Of a stretch of 64,000 bases of DNA, positions 49,696-61,600 are shown piece after piece; the first letter of the stretch is position 1; each line of letters begins with the position of its first letter. The notes under the pieces were generated by a model. That model ran no database searches. It saw only the letters and a program-made list of their open reading frames with translations, and was not told the DNA's origin. The DNA is taken from contig JBAJFE010000009.1 in the NCBI GenBank assembly GCA_037903355.1, forward strand, positions 372,001 through 436,000, read 5' to 3'. Position numbers and translations under genes: made by a program. Origin of the DNA: Trichuris trichiura. Taxonomy: Eukaryota; Nematoda; Enoplea; Trichinellida; Trichuridae.

Positions 49696-50380
49696 GACGA
49701 GTTTTTAATAATAGTTTGGAAAATTTGAAAACAATCGTAAACCTAACGTGTACTGATGTTTATGAACATTTGGGAAAAAGTCGATAGCAAAACTGCCCAA
49801 AACTTACAATGCTTTCATAAGCCTGTTGTTATCACTGCTCACTTTGGTGTAGTTGTTATGGTTAAGGGATTTGACTGTGACTTTGTAAAAGGAGGACCCA
49901 TTACCAAATGTTTTGTCCTGTCTTTCTCTTGTAAGCTTCGACTGCTCGCTGACGTTGAACAGTAAGTCTATAATATCTGAAAAACTGATTCATAGCCATT
50001 TAAGGTTGTACAGATTTATTCTGACCAATCGACTTGCATGCAGCGTTATCGCTATAACCCGCCTGGATGCCAACGATTCACTGGAATTCAGATGACCGTT
50101 GAATATTCAGTAAGCGTCTGGGCGACGAGAGGTCTCATTGTGCGTTCTTCAGGCACGCTAGTAAAGCATGACCATAGCATTGATGAAAAGCGCACGTACA
50201 TCAACCGTAACGTACGTGTGCTCTCAAAATTCGATACCACTTAGTGTTGAAGAATTTTGTAATTATTCGGTAATTTTATGTATCATAATTTTACTTTGTG
50301 TATGGTAGGTGCACATATGTACAAGAGAAATTTCAAATTTGTTCTAGTGACGTCAGCGAGCTAATTTTTCAATATCTCAT

Positions 50381-50825
50381 CTAACGTTTCTGCTTTCTGG
50401 CCTTTAGACTTTTAAGAACCATGCTTGCCTGTTCTGGCGATAGGATGATATCCCCCTCGAATAACAAATTCGATTCGTGCCTCTTCATTACGGGTTCCTG
50501 GCTTCCCATAGCATTTACCTGAAGTTCTTGTTTGTCCATGGCATGGTCGCAAAATAAAACGACGACTGACCTTCTGGTTTTCTCTCTTTTGTTTTTCCAC
50601 AGTTCCAAGAAATTTTTCCTCTGCAATGACCCGCAGCTGACTTAGAGCATCCTTTACGTTCTCCTGTTCCTGTTTGTTGAGGAGTTTGTCCAGTATGTCG
50701 CTGCTTGAATGACAAGAAGTCTGTAATGAAGACATGTTAATAATAAATAGCTGTTCGCGAATGAATTAGTTCTCTACCAAAATAGCAATGGCAATGACAA
50801 GGAAAACGTTTGAACAACGAGTCAT
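50381..50825 (-). CDS. Secreted astacin-propeptide-like protein lacking a protease domain, 3 exons, 111 aa
   Basis: Exons in transcript order: 50778-50825, 50571-50720, 50381-50518; 336 bases, all junctions phase 0. Exon 1 encodes a signal peptide (MTRCSNVFLVIAIAIL). Exon 2 is a charged helical stretch (DILDKLLNKQEQENVKDALS). Exon 3 ends LLFEGDIILSPEQASMVLKS then LKARKQKR and stop. FEGDII fits the F-x-G-D motif of astacin propeptides, whose aspartate binds the catalytic zinc and keeps the enzyme latent; nematode NAS proteases have this just before a basic cleavage site and the protease. Here the frame stops at the basic site. A weak donor (C|GTTAGA) overlaps the stop, but I found no HExxH zinc motif or astacin exon in the 3.9 kb before DDI1. 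It may be a truncated protease gene or a free propeptide-like inhibitor. Confidence 0.6.
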
Positions 50826-52691
50826 TTCTTCTAAGCTGCACAATGCCGTTAGTACGAGAACTGTCCAAAACAATAGTTAAAAATTCTACGAAATAGGTTA
50901 AAAGGTTAAGCAAGCAGCCCGGTAAAATGAATAACGGTATTAGAAATGTGGGTGCTCGTACCACTGCGTACCACCTAACGAAGGAGGTTCGAGAGAAGTA
51001 AGCAGAGCGTGCCGATAAATAAGAAGGAAGCGAAATTTTTGCCGGCAAAAGAAGGAACCATGTTAGACCACCTGTCTCAGCCTCGTCGCTGTTTTTAATT
51101 TGTGAAATAACTATTGCCTTAGTAAGTCCGGGAAATTTTTCCTTTAGCAGTTACTCCTTTTGGCTGCTTTCATAGGCGCAAACATTTTTCTCATCTCATG
51201 CATATAGCCATTAATCTTTAACCGTGTCGGCGTTGCTGTATCAGCGTTCTTTCAAAAAAATTTGGAGCGAAACATTACTCACTGTTTGCTTCAGTAAGAC
51301 ATTCATTCATACTTATCTTTCTGTGCAGAATGTTTTGGGGGCAATTAATTTGAAGCTACTCAGTACCGGGTACAGGGAGTTCTTTGCGTGTCAAGCAGAC
51401 CAATTTTCCTGTTTTTCAACAATCTGAATTGTTACGAATTTTACTTTTGCTTTTAGTTTTGAAATTTTGGCGGTGGAACTGATATACAGGAAAATCCTAC
51501 TCAACTGGGTAAAATTTTAATAATTTTCTACAACAAGATTTTTCCACGATAAGGTCGCTCGTTTTCCAAACGTATATGCCACCGAGGAACCATAAGGAAT
51601 AAAGTATGTATTTGCAACACTATTTACTATTTAAACTGTACGGATTAGAAGCCTATATTAACAATAGGTGAATTTTGCTGGTAGTCCACTTCACTACATT
51701 GATAACAATACCGCGAATAACTTCTTGTTCAACGATCAGGGCCCAAAGTCGTCTCATATCAGGAAAAAACGTGCTAACTTGTTTATAATACAATTTTTGT
51801 ATATCTTTCCTGTTTGTGGTTTGTTCTTCGCTTGCGTAAGAACGATGCAAGCGATTTTGTTCTTATTTCTGATTTAAGTATTTCGCCGACCCTCCGTCTT
51901 TTGTAAACGCGAAAATTTTGTGAATTGGGTCAATAATCATTCTTGACAAAATATCGAATGCCTTTTAACAGGTGTACTGAGGAAAAGAATAATTACATTA
52001 AGATAATATCAAATAAGGACAAGAAAAGGTAAATGTACAAATAAAACGAACCAAATAGGGCTAATATGAAATAAAAAATCAAGTTCAGAATTGAGAAGAA
52101 AAGCTTTATTTGTGTAAGGCTTTACTCGTTTGTTTGCAGAAACGTCTATAAATAGAGAACAATTAATTTTCCAAACGTGTTCCATTCGTCGTTTGAGCAC
52201 CAAGCAGGTGTTCCAATGGCAAAAATTAAAAATCAAAATCACTTCCTTTTAAAGCAAGACACGGCGAACTGTCTGAAGCCTGTGTTCCAAAAATAACTTC
52301 AAACTGAGGTATTACTAAAATAAAGGTTTCATACCTGAAAAGTATTTGCAGAACTCCGCACGACCATAAACAGTTTTACTTATCATTACTGAAGAACGCT
52401 TGGCAACTTCGAGGCATGAGCAACTGCGGAGCACAAGAAAAAAGCCGGGAAAATCGAGCTCCAACGCTTCGGCATTTAACAAGTGTATATGTGATACGCA
52501 ACTGTGAATAAAATCATAACGACTTCGCCAATGTTCATCTTGCGTGAGCCACTTATTGGACCTAAGCTATGAAAATACCGTGGTAATAAGGCTTGCTAAG
52601 AAAAGCTCGAGATGCGCAAATTACGGCCTTGTCGTGTGCTCCTAGAAATGGCAGAAGCTAAGCAATCAAGGCACAAACAGAAAGAACATAC
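50826..52691. other. Region between the propeptide-like gene and the FN3 receptor
   Basis: About 1.9 kb. It should contain the promoter of the propeptide-like gene and the last exon(s) and 3' UTR of the receptor, which I could not settle; an acceptor TCCGCAG near 52434 followed by a short open stretch is one possibility. No other gene was recognised. Confidence 0.4.
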
Positions 52692-55600
52692 TTCTTTATA
52701 AGAGGTACTGTAAGACTCGGTAATTGTTTCTTTTACCGGTGTTCTACCAGGACGTCCGCTTTCGTATTCTAAAAGAACGCAATAACTTTGCGAAGAAAAG
52801 ACGTTGATGTAAACTACTACCTTTGCTTGTATATGCCACCGGGCTTGGTGGTAGTTGACTTAAAGAAGTGCTGTACTTCTTCATTCGATCAAGTGTTTCC
52901 GGCATTGGTTCCTTCACAATTTTCATTAGTTCGTCTGTCCATGAGCCCTCTTGATGACCCTCAGAGCCGCTGCTTTCGCCTGACAGCCCAACTAGATCGT
53001 ATGCTTGCGCGAGGGAGGATCGAGGAGCCTTTGACCTTCTGTAGCCAGCCGAAGGTCTTACTGGTTGGTCTGAAGAGCCTGGAGAAGTTAAGCTTCCCGG
53101 AGAGGTCAAACCTGCAACAACAGTCATTTGGATAAAAAATACTTTCCCTCATGATGACCAATGCCTACACTACTTAAGCTTGCTAAATGATTAATATATT
53201 ATTATTGGATTCTTCGTAAAGGGTAGTATCTGCTTTTAAATTCTTTTTATTGTAGTCGAACCCGTTCTGTTTTCCACAAAGGAGTTGGATTACGCGCCGA
53301 ACACGGGATGACGGGCGCCCTGAGAGCTCCACGAGTTCTTCATAAAAGTTTCTTTGCAACTACAACTGCGACCACGACAAAGAAAGTTTAAAAATTTATT
53401 ACACTTGCTGTTCCTAACAAATACTGAATTAAATTAACAATATTATCAGAATTGTCATTTTTAATCACCCACGAAACAATCCTCATGACCGCATAGTCCT
53501 ATATTACAAGATTATTAATAAAACAATCGTCTTGTTTTTCCCTGCACGCAAGTGTGTGGTTTCAATGACATGGTTCCCACAAGCTGGAAGTTTCTCGGAC
53601 AGAAAACAAGGTTTTTCATCAGATTAAGTAACTTAAATTCAACATGAAAGCTAAAGAAGCCAACTAGCTTTTGAAAAGCATATAACAAAAGCTTACCAAC
53701 TTTCTCCTCTGGTGATGATATACCAGCAGTACTTGAAGCAATTTTGGTGCTCACTTGCACTGGTCTCGACGTTACCAACCGAGCACCCATCGCCTGTTCA
53801 GTACGAGTACGTTTCTCCATTTCTCGTCGAGAATGTGACATCTTTGAGCGGAAAGTTTCTAGGAAAAGGACAACCGTTGAACACTTAAAAGCATTAGTTG
53901 ACCTTGAGGTTTTCATGCCTGTCTCGCTCACAGTGATGCACCATTAAGCAGTGCTACTATTAATATCATGAGAAGCGAACACTCAGTTCTTACCGTAAGA
54001 ATCATCTGCCCTGCGACTGGTTAATGGTGTGTATATTGGCTTGGCTCTAGTAGATTCGGTGAAAGCTGAATCACTTCCGTAGCTTTGTGACGTTTCGGTT
54101 CTGTATTTGCCCTTTGAAATTGATCCAACGGGTGCACGATCAATTCCGCCAGCTCGCAACTCTCTTTGCAACGTTTCGACAGCTTCTCGACGAGCGCCAG
54201 GCATTACAGGACCAGGTCGAATTCCATCCAAAATTGTCTGGCTTGGATAGCGCTTCGGCAACGTGTAGTTGTACGAACTTAAGTCTGACTTTGACCGGTA
54301 CTGGTAACGTCGCGAAAAAGTATCATTGTATTGATTTATCTCCGTTCTGTGAATTCTGTCTCTCTCGCTGGACAGTGTTCTTCGGCTTGACAAAGGCGTC
54401 ACATCTTAAAATTAGTAGAACATAGACGTAAAAAAACTATGACAAAACGGAAAGCAAATAGCTGTGCAAAAACCTGGTTTTCTAAAAATTCGAATGCTCA
54501 ATACCATTAGTGGTCGAACTAAGAAGAGCAGTACGACTTTACCTCTTCTCAAGTTAGAAGCAGAAAGGGTTCTTCTGTATGGTCGTTGCGTACCGGTTGT
54601 AAACACTGTTCCTCCGCCGATGTCACTGGCATACTTGAGATAGTCACCTGGCTAAAAACAGCAGCAGAAGTAGCATAATCGACATGCATAACACAATTCA
54701 TCCATAAATTACAGTATAGTGACGACGAAGGGTGCCTTTATGCGACTCGCTGCGACTGAGCTCTTCAAGTTCCTGTGCAAGGTACTGACCACTAGTTGCA
54801 TAGCCTACGCTCTCTGGTAGTTGGTTGTCTAAAGCCATTCGGACATAAGCTATAGTACAAAAAGTGCATTATAATTTCCATACAGACGTGGTAAATCTTA
54901 GTTGTGTGAATTTCGTCTCCGCGGGTTTGTCGTTCCAAAGTGGACAATTTTTCCGTGAGTTTATTCAAACTTTCCGACACAACTTTCTCCGTATCCTGAG
55001 ACCGTGAGCTGTCGTTGTTTAGCTAATGAATAACACTCTACGAACCTTATCTCTTCTCTCGACTGTGCTTTTGTTTTGAAGTGCATCTTTGAATCCTTCC
55101 ACATATCCTTGCCTGAAGTCGTCTTCGTTTGGATATTGCTCTTCCAATCGCCGCAGCAACGTTGTAGTAATGCGGTTACCAAAAATACCAGAATCTCCGT
55201 CCCGGAAACCCTTGACAAAATAAATTTTGCACTTCGTAGTATCTACTTTGCAGTTAGCGCGCTTACTTGCATGTATCCTGACGAGTAGTTTCCTTGACCA
55301 CCTCGACTAGCTAGATGCTGCATTGATTGACTCATTCCTTGCATTCCTGCGTCGCGCAAACCCTGCGCATATCCAGATTGAAAGTCCATTTTCATTCCGC
55401 CATAATCTTCTTCCAAACGGCGACGCGCCATTGAAGCCGAGGTTAGTTTGCTTGCGTCCTTGAAGCCTCGTACGTATCCGTCTTCAAACTCTCCTTTGAC
55501 GGCTGCACAATAAACTGTCACTTAATTTGTTTGCCATTTCAGGTTTCAACATAAAGGACAATGCTAAATGCCTGCCGGAAGCTTTCCTTTGATAAATATG

Positions 55601-58600
55601 ACTACGTAAACTGAACGGCGCATTCCGTTAGACACAAAAACTTATCCATATTAGAGTCTTCGTTGATTTAAACAGCATTAAGGTTTCCTGTTTGCTACAA
55701 GCACTTACAAGAGGAGCAATTTTGTTGTTGGACTTCTAAAGAGATGCACCTAATTGTGTACGAAGTGCCCTACTTAAGGTTGCGATCTATTGTAGAGCAT
55801 GTAAAGCTATGAATAAATAGGCTTACCCTGTGATAGACGAACCTTTGATTCTAACTGGCTGCGAATGTTGTCAATTCTAGATTCCAATGCTTTCAAATTG
55901 CGTGCCATTTCGGTCTTCTCCTTCTAAGGTTGAAAAGCAAAATAAACAAACGCCAGAAAACCGACAGTATTTGCTACTAACCTCTTCGCCCAAAAGCGGC
56001 TGACGAGCATCCAGAGTTGCTATCAATCGTTTTTTACGGCGACACAACCTGAAAGTCATTATGATAGTACTAGCGAGCAACTATAAGTGGGATCCTCACT
56101 TGTTGAACAACCAAAGCAGGCAACAGCAAAGCAACAGCAGTAGCAAAAGCAGTAGGAACAACAGCAACAGCCACCACCATGGCCATCCACCAATGTACCG
56201 GGTTGCAACCGCGCTTTTATCTGAAATGTTGAAAGCGTATTTTGACGGACGAGCAAGGTCAAACTTTAATGACAACTACCTCGATACATGCCAATGACCG
56301 GTTTACCATCGACCATCCAAATGGTCAAAAAGGCCCAATTATATTTCTTGCCTTTTACCAAAGGATAGTTCAGGTATCCACCATGCACTTCGCCATTGCC
56401 AATAACAAATTCTTTTTCAGCGGTCAAAGTGTGACGATCGAATGAGGCGGTAGCATAATAAGGAAGTCCTCTCCTTCTTGCAGTCAGCTTATCCGTAAGT
56501 AGAGACTCATTGATAAAGCCTCCCTGTTCGCGTTCATCTACTACGACGAAGTAGCGTCTGCAAAGAATTAACTTTACCAGTAAAGCCAAGGGAGAAATGC
56601 ACGCTCTCATCGGTATGAAACCTTTCCTAGCATTCTAATAATTATGGCATATTCAAAAGTACATATTTTGGCACTATAGCAGCGTGTCTAGTAACGCAGT
56701 CATATTTTTTCATTAGTTCCTATCGGAAGTTATCTTATTAACTAAGTTTTCAAAGCTATGCTAGCAGAGAGTAAGCAGAAAGTTTAAGCTCGCCCTTACT
56801 GCTCATGAATGCTTTCATGCTTAATTCCTTGGTAGACATACCGAATATAATTAAATTTACGACTTCAACAACTTTGAAATGAGCATACGATTAGGCAACG
56901 GTTTCGTTGAATAATTCGAAACTTTTAACAGAAGGCTGCTTGCATACTTGCTAAAGGTTGCACTTACTGTACGTATGTGTCGTTTGGAACAGGCTTGATC
57001 AAAACAGACATTGTTGTGTCCACGTCGCCTATATGATCAACGAAGAAAGGCGGCGGAACAATGCAGCAGGGTTGATGGGATGGCACAGAAAACAGTGGGG
57101 CAGGAATAACGGCTGTTTTCCATTGATTCCAAACTCCTTCGACAAATGCTCTCACCTAAAGATTATAATGCTGAGTTTCAGATGGTAAACAATAGCCTTT
57201 ACAAGTGGATTCTGAGTTCAAAATTAGAAAGAAGTGGGAGCTGCAAACCCTACTGTCAAAAATGAAGATGAACCAATCATTTATCACTTTTCTATGAGAT
57301 GATTAACCTATATGTTCGACAATTTCTATCAATGGCCAGGGCAACTAGTATTTTGTACACAGCTTACTTGGATAGTATACTTATGCGGCTTGCCATCCAA
57401 ATTGTATATCAGATAGCAAGCATTGCTGCAAGGATCGCCGGGACAACGAAGTTCATGATAAGACTTCTGCGGGTGTTCGTGCCATTCCTGAACTCCGTCC
57501 ACCAAATATCGAACCTGATAGTGACTGGCTGTTGGGTCATCAATCGGATCGAACGATAAAGAAAATGCAAATGGTGTTTGGTCGCAAATTTTCAAACTGC
57601 TAACGACGAATGCACCTAAAATATCGACAGTAGTCAAATTTTATGGAAACGACGTGCGTAATCTAAAACACCTACCAGGAGGAAGGGTGGCATAGACCGC
57701 CCACGCACCACCGGTTCGATTTAACGGAACCAAAGAGACATTGTAGACGGTAGACGGAGATAAGCCACGAATTACATGATCCACTTTTCTTGCTTCCAAC
57801 TTACTGTAAGCTGGCAACGGCGTTCTATGGTGATCTGACCATAATGGCTCAGCTTTTAGCTACAACATTAGTCATCCTTACGGGCTGTGAAAATAATGAG
57901 CCGCAAGACTTACGACGTAACCGCCGATGCCTGTCCCCCAGAATGGCGTCCAACGTACGTGCAGAGAAGTAGGAGTACGATTTTTCAAACGAAGGATGTG
58001 ATTCGTACCTAAAACGAAACAGCCTTTGATTAGCATGTACCTACTTTGGAGCTTTCCCGCTCATATGTTCCTACCAGGAGGAGGCAGCGTTGAGTAAACG
58101 CCCCAAAGAGTTTCGCCAAAGCCAGTCTTAGTGGCGGCCTGCACTGTTATGTTGTATATCGTCTCCGGTTTGAGGCCGTCAAACTTTATACGGTTTCCTG
58201 GTTTCGGTACCGTATAAATGCTCTGCTGACCGTCAGCAGATGATGTTGGATCAAATGGCGACAAAGTGACCTAAATGGTATAAATAAATAACATAGCTAT
58301 TATGTAAAGGGATGTCATGAAACTTTTCTACCTTATAATGGGTCACTTGATCCGCTAAGGCGGGAACTAAAATTTCCGGAGGTTTCCAAGAAACATGAAG
58401 CATAGTATCCGTTTTTTCAATCAGCTGCATGTCACTGGGGGCAGCCAGCCAATCCAAAAAGCCCTCCGCTAAAAGTTAAGCACATTTACCGTAAGACTGG
58501 TAACGCAAAACGTAAAGCAGACTTTTGCTTATCGTCTGGAATACTCTGGATATCAACCAAACCGTTCGGCCACGTGCTAACCCCTTGACGGTTACATTGT

Positions 58601-61600
58601 ACATGGTATTGGGATCAAGATTTCTGAAGTGATAACTCGATTCTGTTCCAGGAACGTCGTCAAATATTGTTTTCGTAGTGTCCATACCGCCATACGGATA
58701 TAAGGAAACCTATTCATAAGAATCTGATATACAGGCGTAGTTTAGAAAAAGGCTGTTGGAGTTGCCTAACTTCAAAGCTCTCACGGCATGAACAAACAAT
58801 TGAGGGATACTAATCGAAAACTATAATGAAAACCATACCGACTGTCAGGATACGCGTAAAAAGAGAGGTTTGCTTATTTTGTTAAGGCATGTGTTTAAAG
58901 TAAGCTACGAAACCATAACGGTAACACCCTCTAAGATTGGCGCATTCACTTAAAGAAAGAAGGCAACGGCTTGTACTGAACATGCAAAGCTTCGGAAACT
59001 GTATTGCTTAGCCATTTTATCCAATGCAGCAGATTCAGAAGACGGGCATACTTTATAGCTGGTTATTTCCCTTTTCCGTTGGTCCGGTGGTTCCCATTGA
59101 ACTTTCAAGCTTTCAGCGTCTGCGTACAGCAAGGACAAATCTCCCGCAAGCGAATCTATTTCTCCTAAATAATTGAAATATTACGAAGTCGTCACAACCT
59201 TTTCTTCTTCGTCAGAGCTCACTGTCTCTAGTAGTCACATAGACACTTGGAGACCATAAACCAAGTACTCCATCTGGTGATACCGCGGCAACTTCAAGTT
59301 GGTAGGAAGTAAGCGGTGAAAGATCATTAAGCTTGTAGCACAAGCTGTCCTCAGTTATCAGAGGATTCTTAATTGAGCGACAGGACAAATCACTTCGTTT
59401 CAACAGAAGATCTTGCACTGCAGCTCCGTCTCGTGCTCGGAACCGTAAACGGTAGTTGTTCACTGGTTCGCGAGTAGGATACGGAGGAAGCCACGTTAAC
59501 GTGAGGCCATTATCGGTAACAGAAATTGGATGAACTTCTCTGGGCATGCCCAGTTCTACAATCATACTTGGCATTTCTTTAAAACGATCGGAAAATATTT
59601 GCATACCACTTCCCAGAGTCTCGATTTCTACCGGAATACTCCAGGGACCGTGACCAACGCTAGTATACGCCCTCACTTGGAACTTGTACTTAGTTCCTGG
59701 CAATAAATCGTGTATGTGCACTCGACTCCTTGCCGTAGTCGCTTGTCTCAGATCATTCTAAATATGAGAAAAAGTGATTAAAACGAAATGGTTGCTAATG
59801 AATACTAACCGCTGCCCATTCATCAATTCCTCTGAATTGGTACTCGTACTGAGTGATATCGCCATGCTGAAGATCGCAGCTAGGACTGCTCCATGTGAAA
59901 GCAGCAGATGTTTCAGTAACGTCGCTAGCTTTGACGTCGTTGGGCATGCCATCAGGAGCTATGCAAGAAATGTACAATGATACAGAAGCAAGGCCGTCAG
60001 AACAAGCTCACCTTTCTCGGCAGTTCGTATAGTTTTGATTGCCTTGGGTAACTTTATCCCCTTTGAACCGGATTGCAAAGGATAACGCGGCGAAACGGTA
60101 AATTCATACAAGGAGTAAGGCTTCAGATTCTAGAAATGAAAGTTGAGATTTTCAAATCCCGCACACGAATGGATGGACAGTCTACCTGCAGCAAAAGATG
60201 CCTATCCTGGACGTTGTACTCTGTAATGGGAATCACTTCATCTTCATTGATTGGCGGGCAGTTGCCCATCTGCCGCAGAACGTGGGTAACGTCGACACCG
60301 TGAGTCCACTGTTCTACATCTGGCGCAACATGCCAGTTCAATAGGACAGCGTCGGGACCGCGCTTTTTCAAATCCACAAATATGAGGCCTACAAGACAAC
60401 ATGGGTTGCCAAAATTGACAATCTTCAAAACTTCTGTATCTGTCTACCCGGTATTCCTGGCATAACGAATGACTTCTCAGGAGACCAGTCGCTTGCCTGA
60501 CTACGCGAGCCACTTCTGTCGAATGCCTGCGTACGAATTTGGAAATTCCAACGAGCTCCAGGCTCGGCCGGCATGGAATAAGACGTCTCAGTTGACGGCA
60601 AGTCGACATAGCCAGAATGGGAGGCATTGTGAAATTTGACCACGTAAGTTATGTTGCCGCAAAGCCAGGTCTGCTTAGGAACAGGCTGAAAATTGGAGAA
60701 ACTTAACTATCCCGAAAAAGTGGAGCGTCAAGACAAAACTTACATCCCACTTCAACAGAAGCGTGTTGCCTCGCTCTGCTTCGACGTTCAGATTTTGAGG
60801 CGGCATCGACGGTTCTATAGGAAGGAAGGCAGGGACAACAGAGGTGAAAACAAGTCAACTGCTTACTTCCACAAGTTGTGTGGGTTTGTAACTCGGGACC
60901 GCTCAAGCCTTTTCTGCCTTGTCGATCGACCACGTGCAGCCGGAAGAAATAAGTAGTATCAGGCGCAAGTTTGTCAACCTTGAAAAAAAAATCTTACATT
61001 TACCTAGAGAGCGGTAAACCAATTGCTTACCGTTTCAGTATATATTTGGCCGTCTTCCGCTCTTTTGGGTGGGATGATGTCGTTATGCTGCACCCACGCT
61101 GACGTTCCGCCAACATTGTACTCCAAAACGTAACCTTTGACTAGGCGAGACGCCTCAGGGCTCAAGCCTTCCCACATAAGAGTCAATGAGTCAGTGCCCT
61201 GTTGAGATACGCGCAGGGGAGTCTCTATCACCGGGATTTCTGGAAGAAAACGTCTTGACAGTGAGCGAAACACAGGATGATTTTTAACGAGTATGTTGAG
61301 AAGTTCAGATATGCAAATTACCCGCTTCTTTTGTGCGAACATAGAGCGATTTAGTCCAGTCACCCCAGCCTGCTCCTTCGTTATGAGCTGACACTTGTAC
61401 GATGTGCTCCATTTCTGGCTCAAGACCAACGATTCGATAGCAAAGCCGTTTTTCAGCGGAATCATCACGAGCGCACGGCAAAGCTTCCGGAGACTTCCGA
61501 ACCTCGTGCCAACTTATCCGATCAATTGGAGTATAACGGATACGATATTCATTTAACATGCCATGAGGGGGTGACGGAGGCAAAAAGGAAATAGCCACGG

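Noticed and set aside
49756..50244. Plus-strand frames suggesting a two-exon gene opposite the propeptide locus
   Set aside because: No phase-consistent splice joins the two best frames (one route meets a stop), and no family was recognised.
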